DNA from: Hygrophila difformis
Taxonomy: Eukaryota > Streptophyta > Magnoliopsida > Lamiales > Acanthaceae
Length of the DNA stretch: 64,000 nt
NCBI GenBank assembly: GCA_030278955.1
Contig: JAOANR010000003.1
Location: forward strand, 61,063,628-61,127,627
Reading direction: 5' to 3'
Part shown: positions 43,906 to 56,000 of the stretch, piece by piece
Layout: the number at the start of each line of letters is the position of its first letter
How positions within the stretch are numbered: the first letter of the stretch is position 1
The notes under the pieces: model-generated
Databases searched by the model: none
Told to the model about the DNA's origin: nothing
What the model saw: the letters and a program-made list of their open reading frames with translations, nothing else
Translations under genes and position numbers: made by a program

Positions 43906-45382
43906 GATAGTTTAATATTCCCCATCAATCATTTTAGAACAGGTTAATCTTTAAATGTTAATTAAGTTTCAAAGTTTTAGGTCCCTATCTATAAACTTAT
44001 GAAAAGGGGGTCTTTGACCCTAATATCATGTTTCAAGAGGTCCATCTCCCAAACTACCCATGACTGTCATATGGGCTATGCTCATTTTGGATCAAACACT
44101 TTGAACAATTGAACTAGAAGCCCACTATAAAAATGCATCCCAATTTGAAATTTTAATCTTACTGAACTACTGAAGTATGAGAAGCAAAACAGAAAAGCCA
44201 ATGATACAAAAAAAAACAAAACCAACTTTCATTCAATAAATAAAAGTTACTACTAATAAAAAGAAAAACCCTATTTCATTTACAGGTGAAAGAGGGAATC
44301 TAGTCAAAGAGTGAAGCGATGCAATTATTGAATGAGGTTTCCCTCAACACAGAAATAGTACTAGTAATTAAGCAGTACTGAAGCGACTATGCATCTATGC
44401 CCCTTGCCCTCTTTGTGTTGGTCTGATAAGGACATCTTTGGTACTTCTATTGGGTGCACCCCAACTGTTCTCCTTGTCCCAACTCCCAAAGGACCTCACC
44501 CCCTCACAGTCCACAGATGACAGATATGATTACTCTTATTTATATTCTTTTTTTTTCTTTCTTTCTTAATAGTACTACTAGTATATGTAGATGATTACTG
44601 TAAACCCGTTAATTCTTTTGCTTGAAGCCCCTTTGAATTTTAAATCAAGTGAGAAAACAAAAAGGGGCCTCCTCTAAAGTCTTGAGTTTTGACTCTTGAT
44701 GGATGGACGGATGGACGGCACTTTAATTCAAAGAGCTCAATTTTTTTTCCCCTTTCATCCCCCACTTTTGTCTTTTTACTCTCCTTCCCCTTCCATAAAA
44801 TTTCTACTCTTTTGCTTTTCTATTTCTCAAAGTCTCAACCCTTCTCATTTTCCCTCTTTCCAAATCTAGGGTTCCCTTTATTTTATTTTATTTCTCTCTT
44901 TTGAATTTTTCTTCTTGCCCCCCCTTTTTTTATTGTTTTCTTGAAGTTTTTGGGTGTGTTGGTTCATAAAGGCTGGAGCTTGAGATGAAGCTTTGAGTGG
45001 GTTCTTCACTTCTTCTCCACATTTTTAGAATTTGCTTTGATTTGTGTTGGCGATCCGTTCGGTGTAAAGATTTATCCTTTTTTCAGTTGGTGGTTTTATT
45101 TGAGCCTGTTTTTGTCCTAATTAATATATGAAGTGCCTAATTGCGTCGGTTTCTTTCATCTTCCCTGTTTAAACCCTTGTTTGGAAATTCACCTTTCCTG
45201 CTTTGATTGCATTTAATTAAGTAATCTGATTCCTGCTTTTTTCATCTCAGGATTCCGTTTTTATTCGGTGGGTTTTGAGTTTTCCGAAATTGGAACTAAA
45301 AATCTTAAAAACGAGTGTTGTGTTCTTAGGGCGGGGTACTTCAATTTTGGATCTTTTATCCGAATTTTGAGCCAGTAAATGT
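43906..45382 (+). other. Intergenic DNA and promoter/5' UTR of the AHL gene
   Basis: The first part is plain AT-rich DNA. From about 44640 a T/C-rich stretch typical of plant 5' leaders begins. A small upstream start (ATGTATGG at 45379) precedes the main ATG in another frame. An acceptor-like TTCATCTCAG at 45242-45251 allows a 5' UTR intron. Confidence 0.45.
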
Positions 45383-47368
45383 ATGGATGGGAGAGAAGGC
45401 ATGGCATTACCAGGTTCGGCTCCTTACTACCTCAGCAGAGGCGGAATTGGCGGGCCGGGGAGTTCAATTCCCGGCCTTAACATTCATCCCTCCGGCGCCG
45501 GCGCCATCCACGCCCCGGCGCCTGTTTTCAGGATGCCTCCAAATACCAACATTCAAATTCCAGCCAATGTGGGAATCAGTGGCGGCCCTGGTTCCTCATT
45601 CCAAGTTGAGAACTCCTCCCCGAATCCCAATTTCGCTCATGGCATGAATATGGCTGCCGTGCCAGGCCAATTGCAGGGCGGCAGAGGTGGCGGCAGCGTC
45701 GGCGATCTTCCCGTGAAAAGGAAGAGAGGCAGGCCGAGGAAATATGGCCCTGATGGAGCAAACATGTCTCTGGGGCTTTCCCCCTTGTCTGCTTCCAAGG
45801 CTGCTTCTTCTTCTGCGGTTTTGAGCTCCGGGGAGAAAGCAAAGAGGGGGCGGCCTCCGGGGACCGGGTGGAAGCAGAAGCTGGCCCCTCTTGGTAAATG
45901 TGATTTAGTTTAATTTTTGATATAGATTGTTGAATTTTTGTTTATGTTATGTGATGCTTGTTAGTGTTTGTTTATACATTGGCATTATATTATGTGTTCC
46001 TTAAAAACTGGATCTTGAAACCAGCTAGGAAAGTATTGGATGGTTTATGAGGAATTTTGTCGAATTTGTAGGGAGTTTCATTGTGTTTAGTTTGGTTTCA
46101 AACTTCTAATAGTGCTAGAATGTGTTGATGTTATGTGTGATGAATGTACAATTGGGATTGAATTGGTTTAGGGATTTGTAATAGGTGAATTGAAATACTA
46201 CCATTTGTAATAGTGAATTGAAATGCTACCTATCACATAATGGTTCTTTGTTTAATTCATCAGGTGAATGGATGAATAGCTCTGCGGGATTAGCCTTCAC
46301 GCCGCATGTCTTGAACATCGAAACCGGAGAGGTATGCATCACGGCGCTTTTTGCTTATTTTATGGCTGTCCTATGCAAATCATGCTGAAATTTCTTTATG
46401 TTCCGGATAAACAATGTGCATATCTTTTATGCCAACATATTAATAATGCATGCCAAGGCATTCCCGCGAGTGTTTTTCGTATTTAATGTTGGTTAAAAGG
46501 TTTCCTGCGTAGTTTTGTGGTAGTCATTAAATGCATTTCCTGGCAGGATATTGCGGCAAAAATACTTGCATTTGCGCAACAGAGGCCACGAGCTTTGTGC
46601 ATCATGTCAGGAAATGGGTCGGTTTCTTCAGTGACATTACGCCAACCTACAAATTTGGGTGCCACCATCACATATGAGGTAATCATTCTTTGAGAAAAAC
46701 CCTAGTGAAGTACTTTACCTTGATTGAATCTAACGTGGCGTGATTTAAGTCCTCTGAGGTTTTCCGGTATAAATGCATTTATTGCGCCACAAGATGTCGA
46801 AAAAGTAAAGTGATACTTACTTAACTTCCATTTGTTTGTTCTGGTTGTCTTATCATTTTGTCGTGTTGTGTCTGTTAGGGTCGTTTCGAGATACTCTGCT
46901 TGTCGGGTTCTTACTTGCTAGATGAAGCCGGTGGGCCCCGCAATCGAACTGGTGGCATAAGCATTTCGATTTGCAGTCCCGATGGGCATATAATTGGGGG
47001 TGCAATTGGCGGTAGGCTCATCGCGGCTAATCCAGTGACGGTAACAGTTTCTATCCTTAAACAGATTAAGGGGGAAAAAAATGGATATTCCTCATTTGTT
47101 CTGCGAAGCTTAATTTTGATCAGAAGTACAATCTTCTCTGCAGATCGTGGCGTGCAGTTTTGTATATGGCAGCGCTAAGGCGAAGAGCAAAGCTGAGTCT
47201 GAAACAAAAGACGAAAAGTATTTGATGGATCAATCCACAGACAGATCTCCGACCCAACTTGCAGGACCTAGTCAAGGTTATACACCAAATTCAGGAACGG
47301 GCATTTGGCCACCAGCCTCTCGTGAGTTTAGAAGCGCCCAAATGGACATTGATCTGATGCGCGGATGA
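45383..47368 (+). CDS. AHL: AT-hook motif nuclear-localized (AHL) protein, five exons
   Basis: Exons are 45383-45893, 46264-46331, 46547-46678, 46879-47040 and 47144-47368, all GT-AG, coding 365 residues. A Gly/Pro-rich N-terminus leads to two AT-hooks: KRKRGRPRKYGPDG (112-125) and KRGRPPGTGWKQ (154-165). The PPC/DUF296 domain (about 180-300) contains LRQP (224-227) and the GRFEIL motif (238-243) needed for AHL interaction. The second hook followed by GRPPGTG is the arrangement of intron-containing AHLs with two hooks. AHL proteins bind AT-rich DNA in the minor groove, form trimers through PPC and recruit chromatin factors, affecting hypocotyl growth, flowering and senescence. The gene looks intact. 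Its exact paralogue cannot be named. Confidence 0.92.
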
Positions 47369-47959
47369 TAGAGGGCGCTATGGAATGCACAGTTGCAGTT
47401 TTTCTGTAGATATGCTGTTGTAAATTCGAACCCAGCCCTGACTTATGGTTTCGTTTGAACCCGGTTTGAGTGGGGAAGGATGGCTGGTGGTGGTGGGAAG
47501 GTATGGTTTAATTTGTGCCAACTCATCCTGCAAGAAAGTATGATTCCCCTTTGAGGTTCTCTAGTGTGATTCTTCAGTAGCAATGTTCTGAAAAAGTATA
47601 TATAATTTGTGGGAATTAAAAGGAGGAAATGAATGTCTGTTGTGGGTTTTGAATGTTGCCTTGAAACTTTGTTTTAGATTCTTGTTTTAGGATTACAAAG
47701 GATGTCATGACATCTGGTGTAGGGTACTTTCTCTTGGTAAATTAATGGGATTTCTTTCATTTCATTGATTCCTAGTAGTATTTATTGTTTATTTTTAATT
47801 AGAGCCTTTAATGATGTGAATGTTTCTTTATGTGGCTGTGGTTTTTAATGTGCTCTGTATTGATTGTTCAAATGGCTATTGCTTTTAATGTGCAGTGTGG
47901 ATTTCATATTGAATATCCAAACTCTTTACGATATAAAGTACTTAATCCGTTCTTTTATA
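47369..47959 (+). other. 3' UTR of the AHL gene and intergenic DNA
   Basis: T-rich 3' flank without ORFs. Poly(A) sites cannot be fixed from sequence. Confidence 0.5.
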
Positions 47960-48218
47960 CTTCCTCCGTTTTTGATTAGTTGAAACGTTTGGAAATTAAG
48001 TACTATTCACACACGCACTTTAACTTAAAGTTTTATCATAGTTATACTAGTTAAAATATAGTCAAGTGGGATCTTGTTAGATTCGTCTCGTCGAGTAATT
48101 TTTAAATATCAAACTTTTAGAATTTTTATTAGTACCGAATTTGAGTTATTAATGATTTAAAAAATATGCATTGGACTGCCACGGTGGGTCCGTTTCAATT
48201 TTTTGAAAACGGAGAGAT
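47960..48218. mobile_element. Stowaway-like MITE
   Basis: Ends are CTTCCTCCGTTTTTGATTAG and GAAAACGGAGAGA with TA next to each, about 259 bp. The interior matches the copies at 1728 and 50815. A further related, diverged copy follows at about 48222-48472 (ending TAATGGAGTTAGTA). Confidence 0.7.
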
Positions 48219-48472
48219 TACTAAGTGACACATGACACATTGGAGGTTTTGTCACTGTTCATTGAGTAACTTTGATTCGAGTTTTTAATACAATTATAAA
48301 AGATAAAATATAGTCAAGTAAGATTTTGTTAGATTCGTTTAATCGCATAGATTAAGAATATCCAATTTTTATTTACTTGTATGCAATTTAAGTTATTGAG
48401 GATTAAAAACGTACTTCTATATTGGATTGCGTGAAATGTGGGTCTGTCATTTAAAAAATAATGGAGTTAGTA

Positions 48473-49317
48473 GATTTGGAGTCTCAAGTCTGTCTTAAAA
48501 TGTCTGTAACTTTAGCAAATATTTAACCCAACATATTGTTCACTATTTATATGGTTTTCCATTTTCATATTTAGCTACAATTATAAATAAGAATGGAGGG
48601 AACACAATAATTCAAATTCTAAACAAGCATCACAAATACTACATTTTAGATTTGTTTGTTAAGACGAACTCCAATGGAACTGCAAAACCCAAAAAATGGT
48701 GTAAATCCTCCTCCAACCGAGCTGCAAACAGAGACCCAAAATGCGTTTCCGGTTATCTCGGCGGTGAGGAAAACGCAAATTTAATCCTGTTCACAACCGT
48801 AAATAAGACACCAAATGCTTTAACTTTTCCTCTATTTGCATTTTAATCCTTTTAACTTTTCCTTTTTGTATTTTCAATATTTTGTTTATTGTAAATTGGT
48901 CCTTCCCCCACTTTAATAGAGTACTGTACTATAATTTAATTTAAAATTTGATTTTATTAGATCTAAATTTATATTTTTGTACAAATTTAATGTAAATGTA
49001 TATTTATATGATAGAGGTGTTTTGCTATTATTTTTATAATTATGATTTAATACTATTTAATTAGTAATTTTTATTAATTACTTTTATTTAAATTTTAAAT
49101 TGGGATGAAATTCTAAATTTGATAAATATAGTGGTAATGTATGAAAAGTTTATAAAGTGGTAAAAAAGAATATACTAGGGAATATTCTTTTGGGTTTGAG
49201 TTTAGTATTTTCGGTTGGAGATAAAATACTGTTTGATGTGACATTTACTGCATTTTGGGTTTGAGTTTGGTGTTTTCGGTTGGAGATGGCCTAAGAGAGC
49301 TCAAAGACTTAGTAGTG
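48473..49317. other. AT-rich intergenic DNA, no gene seen
   Basis: No ORF, RNA or defined element was recognised. The word TTTTCGGTTGGAGAT occurs twice (about 49209 and 49273), a small local duplication of about 25 bp. Confidence 0.45.
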
Positions 49318-49326
49318 GGTGGCATT

Positions 49327-50361
49327 GGAAAAAAAGGCCAAATATATCCGTTTTGTTTAAAAAAAAGCCAAATTTATCATTTTTCTATTTTATTACCGAA
49401 TTTATCCTCTACATATGCTAATTATATCCGGAAATATCCTAAATTCACGATTACTAATCGTGGAATGTCTGCTGACGTGACAATAAATTAACTTAAACCC
49501 TACACGCTGGATCGAATTTGAAGTGTGTCTCAATTAGGGCTGGGGAAAAATACCGAATATACTGCATACCCCACATACCGTATCAAAAAAATATCGAAAT
49601 TTTCGGTATACCGTAAATCATACCATACCGTAAGATTTCGGTACGGTAACGGTATAAATTTTTTGATACCGCGGTATACCGCTACCGTACCGAACTTTGG
49701 TATATACCACGGTATCGGTATATACCGCGATACCGTTATATACCGTAATATTTGTATGTTGGTATATAGCGAAAGTTCGGTATGCCGGTATATACCACAA
49801 TACCGGTATGTCGGTATATAGTGAATGTTCGGTATGTCGGTACCGCGATACGGTATGTCGATATGTACTGAATGTTCGGTATAGCTATACCGAACTTACC
49901 GGAATGTCGGTATGGAAACGATATGGAAATATTTCACACCGAAACTTTCGGTATACCGAAGATCGGTATACCGAAATGTTCGGTACGACAACGGTATGAA
50001 ATTTTTCATACCGTAAAGTTCTGTAAGGTATACGGTACGGAGAATTTTTTTCGGTATGATACCGTACCGAAAATTACGGTATACCGAAAATTTCGATATT
50101 TCTTTTTTCGATACGGTATGTGCGGTATGCGGTATACTCGGTATTTTTCCCCAACCCTAATTGAGAGACACTTCAAATCCCATCCAGCGTGTAGGGTTTA
50201 AGTTAATTTATTGCCACGTCAGCAGCCATTCCACGATTAGTGAATTTAGGATATTTCCAGATATAATTAGCATATGTAGAGGATAAATTAGGTAATAAAT
50301 AGAAAAATGATAGATTTGACTATTTTTTAAAACAAAACGGATATATTTGACCTTTTTTCCG
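49327..50361. mobile_element. Long-TIR Mutator-like element, palindromic, with CGGTAT-dense core
   Basis: The 1035-bp element is flanked by the 9-bp duplication GGTGGCATT (49318-49326, 50362-50370). Its arms of about 210 bp are inverted copies, beginning GGAAAAAAAGGCCAAATATA. Inside, 49537-50157 is a second inverted structure with TAGGGCTGGGGAAAAATACC at one end and its complement at the other, packed with CGGTAT/ATACCG words. A 9-bp duplication with long TIRs indicates a Mutator-like element. The core may be a separate nested MITE. No transposase. Confidence 0.75.
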
Positions 50362-50814
50362 GGTGGCATTAGTTGAAAAATGACTCTGGCTTCTTGAACT
50401 GGTTACATTGTGTAGGAATTTTTTTAAAATTTTTTTTCCCCCAAGTAATCCTTTCCACTCTTGGCAATAGATTAAAATCTATGGAAAACTGTTCTTGAAT
50501 TTCCAAAAATCATTTTCCAGAAGCTATTAATGTATTTCTAGAAAGGGTACAAGCTATTGATGTAAGAAGAAAAAGCCCTTTTAAAGCTTTTTATTTTTAT
50601 TTTTATTATTTTTAGGTAATCTGTATTCATAAATAGACATTGAAATAAAATAAAAACCAACTAACAAATTTGTAGCAAATCGATTTCTATTTACAACGAT
50701 AGAAGTTCAGATTTTACAACGATAGGAGTACTTAACAAATACTTCGTATTTTGCAAAATCATGTAGAGATGAATAATTTTTTAATTTCAATCCGTGAATT
50801 GTTCTTGGCAAGTA

Positions 50815-51082
50815 CTCCCTCCCTTTTTTTTTTTTCTTTTTTTTAAAGTGTTATGTTTTGACTTTGTTTACTGTTCATTATAGCACATTGACTTCTATTT
50901 TTGTTATAGTTATAGAAGACAAAATATAATCAAGTGAGATCTTGTTGGATTCGTCTCATCTTGTAGTTTTTCAGTATTAAATTTTTAGAATTTTTACTTG
51001 TACTGAATTTGAGTTATTAATCGTTGAAAATGTGTATTGGCATATGTGCAAATGAGAAGCGTAACCTTTAAAAAAAACGGAG
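50815..51082. mobile_element. Stowaway-like MITE
   Basis: Ends are CTCCCTCCCTTT and AAAACGGAG, each next to TA, about 268 bp. The interior is of the same family as 1728-1986 and 47960-48218. Confidence 0.7.
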
Positions 51083-51522
51083 TAAGTACGTAGCTAAACT
51101 ATTCTTAGTATGTAACTGAAATGCTCTTGTTGTGTAGTAGTTGTTCCTTTATATACAAAATGTAAGTTGGCTTCACTATAGCGATATGAAGTTGGATTCA
51201 GTTAGAATTATGGCTTGGATTCAATAAAAACTCAAAACCTTGCTCGATCATGCAAGGAAATCACTTTAAATTTTTCTTGGAGCATAATTTATGAGTGCTA
51301 TGTAAATGCATATTGTTACTCCAAATTATATAGTCTTCTATCTCACAAAAACATATTTAATGGACACTAGATATATCCAAATAACCATATTACTTTGATA
51401 TAGTTATATTCCCATATATCCACTACACTTTGTAATAGTTATAATTTAGTTCGTAAATTGTTCTATCCTAGTTGTTGAATTGTTTTATATTAGTCGCTGA
51501 ATTTTTATTTATTTATTTATTT
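51083..51522. other. AT-rich intergenic DNA, no gene seen
   Basis: Nothing recognised. A (TTTA)n tract at about 51506-51523 is where the LINE at 51542 inserted. Confidence 0.4.
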
Positions 51523-51541
51523 ATATAGATATTTGTTGTTG

Positions 51542-51840
51542 CGAAGGGTCGATTTCAATTGGATTTTCTGAGGTGCCACACTCCGGAATTGGTATTTTTT
51601 CTAGAAGTTGGGCTACCACAGGTTCTGTTATTTGAAGATAGATTTGCGAATAATCGTAGGGTTCTTTTTTTTGGAGGATTTCTTCACCACTTGGGTCTTC
51701 CCTCCAGATTTGTTCGGAAGGAATTGGATGTGAAAACGCTAGGTGTTTGCTTCCCTAGACGTTAGGTTTTTTTTTTTCACTTTTCTATATATATGGTTTG
51801 GACCTCTCTATTTTGGTCCTAAAAAAAACAAAAAAAAAAA
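51542..51840 (+). mobile_element. 5'-truncated LINE remnant
   Basis: The insert ends in an A-rich tail and is bounded by a perfect 19-bp duplication ATATAGATATTTGTTGTTG (51523-51541, 51841-51859). In one frame it encodes EDFFTTWVFPPDLF (about 51676-51718), which matches the tail FFTSWAFPPDF of the LINE ORF2 fragment at 5830-6036. It is a second short 3'-end copy of a related LINE family. No tRNA-like A and B boxes were seen, so it is not a tRNA-derived SINE. Confidence 0.8.
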
Positions 51841-52062
51841 ATATAGATATTTGTTGTTGTGGTTGTCTAGTTGAATTATTCCTTTGTATCAAAATGTAAG
51901 TTGGCTTCATATATGCAAAACATAAGTTAGAATTATCTTTTGGGATCACAAATTGTCATATACCCAAACGTCCCAAGAAAATAAAAAATCAAAGCCTTGC
52001 TTAATCATAAATTAGCAAGGATGAAAACTTATCCAAGTGGCTACGTTCATGTCTATTACATC

Positions 52063-52740
52063 GGAAAAAAGGCCAAATATATTCGTTTTCTTTTCAAAAA
52101 AGTCAAATCGGTCCCTTTTTAATTTTATTGTCGATTTAGTCCGTTACCTATGCTAATTATATCCATTTTAGTCCAAAAATCACTAATCCTTCCTAGGACG
52201 CTGACGTGGCATTGATTTATTTTGGTCCTTTTCATTCTTAAAGGCGATTCAAGATTAAATACAAGGAGACAAAAGGCATGTGACTGTCCTTTTCATTCTT
52301 CAGCCCTCAGTTTTGAGCCAAACGTCTCCATTATCGTTTCTTGGTTGTCGGAATTTGAATATGCGCAGCGGGATTAGGGTTCGAATTGGGGTACTGCAAT
52401 ATGAGAGGTGATTGAAATGAAGGGCTTCGAATTGGGGGTGATTGAAAAGAAGGGCTTCGAATTGGGGGTGCTGCGATATGGGAGGTGATTGAAATTAGAG
52501 TCGGGTCGGGTTGCACACTTATTTGGCAAACATGTTGGAGTGGCAGCAATTCAAAACAGATCCAGCGTGTATGGTTTATAATAAATCATTGCCACGTCAG
52601 CATCCTAGGAAGGATTAGTGATTTTTGGACTAAAGTGGACATAATTAGCATAGGTAGCGGACTAAATCGGCAGTAAAATTAAAAAAGGACCGATTTAATT
52701 TTTTTGAAGAGAAAACAGATGCATTTGGCTTTTTTTCCCA
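52063..52740. mobile_element. Second long-TIR Mutator-like element with a different core
   Basis: Arms of about 165 bp begin GGAAAAAAGGCCAAATATAT and match, in inverted order, the right end. The arms resemble those of 49327-50361 (AATTATATCC, TGACGTGGCA, CCAGCGTGTA words). Flanks TATTACATC and ATTTACATC look like an imperfect 9-bp duplication. The core (about 52230-52570) differs from the other element and contains a roughly 30-bp tandem repeat (GAAGGGCTTCGAATTGGG, 52420-52470). It may be acquired DNA. Confidence 0.65.
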
Positions 52741-53033
52741 ATTTACATCCAAATAAGACTATTATCATACTTTATTCGAACCGAACCTATTATGTAAAGG
52801 GTTTGTCAAAGACAAGTAAAAAAGATTTACAAAAAGAAAGAAAAGGCCAAAAGGGGACAGGAAAAACTGAAAAAGCACACAAGATAAAAGAGGGGATTCA
52901 TTCATTCTTAAAATAAATAGAAACACACGAAACTAGCTAGTTCATGTTAGAAACATCCCAATCAATCCCAATCCTACACATTCAGCACAACATAATCACA
53001 AGCAGCATATTTATTTATCATCAAGCAATCTAG

Positions 53034-56000
53034 CTACAGCATACTATCCGTCCTCGCCGGCAGGCGGCGGAAGAAGTTAACCGGCACCGATGGCAAACGA
53101 TGGCGAAACCTCGGATGCCTCATCGCATATATTCCAGCCAGGGCGCCGATTATCTGGAAGGGCGTCACGTACAGCACCAGAGCAGCAACGAGGCAGAAGG
53201 TCACGAAAATGGCAGTAGCGCGCGGGTCTCTCCAGCTCAACAGGGACTGGACACGCTCCCCCTGGGTCGCAATGTCGCCCACCACTGTCTGGATCCGACC
53301 GGCCACGCTCCTCAGGCGATCGTATCTCATCCTCACGATATCAGGATTCCGGGATGTGGGGAACGAGTCGAATTCTTCATCAAGTTCGTCCGGGTGAACC
53401 GCCTCAGCCTGTGAGATTTTGGTGTTCATGTGAGGAGGGTACCTTGGCCGGTACCGGAAATTCCAGATCCCTATAAGAAACATGTAAAGGAAAATCGTGG
53501 GGAGGATCAATTCAGGGAAGGAAACGAGCATAAGATAGAGCAGATGCACGAGGACGCTCGTGACGGGGTTTTTCCACATGCAGATATCCGCAAACCATTT
53601 CCCGGCAGCAAATAATCCGGTGAAGACCGTCATCAGGCGGAAGAAGTTGGCCTTGCTTCGGCGCATGCTCCAAAGATGTGCGTCGACATCAGACATGTAT
53701 TCAACCACCTCCTTTCTAAGGGGGGGCTCCGCCCGGCCCAGCCTCATCGCAACTATGTTAACGGCCTGATGCCTCAGCATGTCCAGCTGCATCACGGAAA
53801 ATGGCCTGACGTAGTGCATCTTCGGCAACAGTGGCCGCGAGTATATGTAGAGCATGTTAACCAGAGACGTGCAAGAGAATCGCAACGCCAAATGCAGTTC
53901 CCCCATCTTCTTGACTCCATTCGGGTGGAGTACCAGCAGAGGATAAGAATGGGTGTAGACCCGACCTGTTTCGAGTGTGGATATTCGAATCCGGACCTTC
54001 CCTATCTTCAGGTCCTTGTTCCCATTACCGCCCTTGTCACCGAGCTGACTGTTGTCAAAAACACCGACTGTTAGAACAGTTGCTGGATCGAAGACCTCCC
54101 AAGTATATTGCTCGTTGTACTTGGGGAACAGGTTGTCCACAATTGTACGAGTTCTGACCCATTTGTGACCGTACTTAGCCACACAGTATGTGTCCGACGT
54201 GCCCTTGCCCTCCCTTGTTTTCATAGGGTGGAGACCCACTGCACTCAGGATTCCGAGCTCCAAAATTCCAATGGGTGGCTTCCACAGCTGCTTTGCCGTG
54301 GGGCGGAGATCACTGCTATAATGAGTGGATTCATCCAGAACGTGATAGCCTCCGTCCAAGCAGATGCGCAGATGAAGCTTACTGGAGAATTTATCCTTCT
54401 TTAACTGATCTACATCAACTAGAACTGGCTTTTCTAGGTTGAACCAACGCGAATGAATGATGCGATCATCAGCACGCTTTTCTACCATATGTAAGGGGAT
54501 AATGACCCTCCCAATTATTTCATCCTTTCCAGGAGCCACTCTATCCTCGACTGTGAGGTAGAGATGGTCCTCGAAAGGTTCAGCAGCAACAAAAAACAAA
54601 TCCTCATTCCACAAGGGGTTAAAATTCTGTGCTTGAACCGGCTTCGTTCTCATGACTTGGTTTCCTATCTGTGCCTTCACATAAGCATCTGGGAACCGAG
54701 TCTTCTCTGCTGGCACCAAATCCTGGGCTTCGACAACATTCACACGGACATACCACAAACGTGGGGCGTGATAAACTTTGGATCGTATAAGAGCAGAAGC
54801 TGCTGCAGAACTGTCGATAGGTGTAGCTGCGTCAGAGTGCCAGGCATCAGGAAAGGCTTCATCCGCTTGAGTACCAATCCAGACGGCAAGCATTAACTCG
54901 CCCTTAATTTTCTCTCCCTTCTTATTTTCAAGGCGGTACCATTCAGGAGCCAAAGGACTGTCAGGTGGAACCCGCATTGGCACCTCAGTGAGGTCAAATC
55001 TGGTCAATCCAACAAAATCATCTTTCACAAGATCTTTATCCTTGACGACAACTTCTAGTACGGATGCTTGCATCCGCTCCCTTGAGAAGGCGAAAACAAC
55101 ATTCCACATTGGGTTCTGCTGCTTCTCAATGTGCTTGGTAACTCCCTTGTAATTTCCAATTCTGACCTCTACATAAGGATCTAGACTCCCAGTGACATCC
55201 ATGGCAGGAAGATCTCGAGCCTTAACAACTCGAACGAACAAGAAGTGCATCTTCTCAACAAGATCATAGGTGCCTGCAGCCTTCCTGTCAGTTCTCACAA
55301 CACGTCCCCCAACAATCTGTCCCCCGCCAAGGAAAGGGCTTGTCTCCTTAAGTGCATAATCAAATGGTTGCGCTGATGCAGCTGACTGCATCCGCACAAG
55401 CTTCGGAGGGACAGGCTCTGGAACCTTCATCTCATCGGATATGTATTTAGTTGATGATTGGAAATGAGGCACTTCGACTGGCAGAGGAGGGGGACTCGGA
55501 TTGTGTGGCTCAGAGGATTCACGCTTTGGGACAGTGTGGAACGTGTGCCTTGCCGCGGCTTTCACATTGTGATCAGAGCTCAGACTTGGAGTCTGTTGAG
55601 TTTCCTCGACAGGGATAGACGACTTTATAGTAGGATCATCTGTGACATAAACCTTGAGGCCGAGCTCTCCTCGAACACGCGAGAAAATCCCACGCTTTTC
55701 CAAAGGATAGTGCAGGACAACAGCATCCGAGTAGGGAACAAAGGAAGTTCCGCTAATCCTGACTTTTCCAAGGAAGGCTCTAGACTCAGTTGCTCGGATG
55801 TGATTATAGACATAAGCTTCCAGGTTGAGGTTGTGGAGAACAGAGGGATCGGATATGTTAAAGTAAAAGCTCTCGTTCCACACTGGATTAAGATCTTTCT
55901 CTTTGATTGTGGAGCGGAATCGCTGGCCATCAAATAAAAGCTCCACAAAGGGACTCGATGAACCCTGCCCGTCTTTGGGCAAAAGGTTATGAGCAGTCAC

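Noticed and set aside
49537..50157. CGGTAT-rich stretch as a CRISPR-like or satellite array.
   Set aside because: Units are irregular, mirror each other around the centre and lie within a transposon with TIRs and a target duplication. CRISPR arrays do not occur in plant nuclear DNA.
51542..51840. Tailed insert as a tRNA-derived SINE.
   Set aside because: No A or B box, and one frame encodes the same C-terminal tail as the LINE at 5830-6036.
53100..55937. Several plus-strand reading frames of 60-159 codons opposite the MCTP gene.
   Set aside because: They are shadows of the long minus-strand C2-domain frame and have no protein character.
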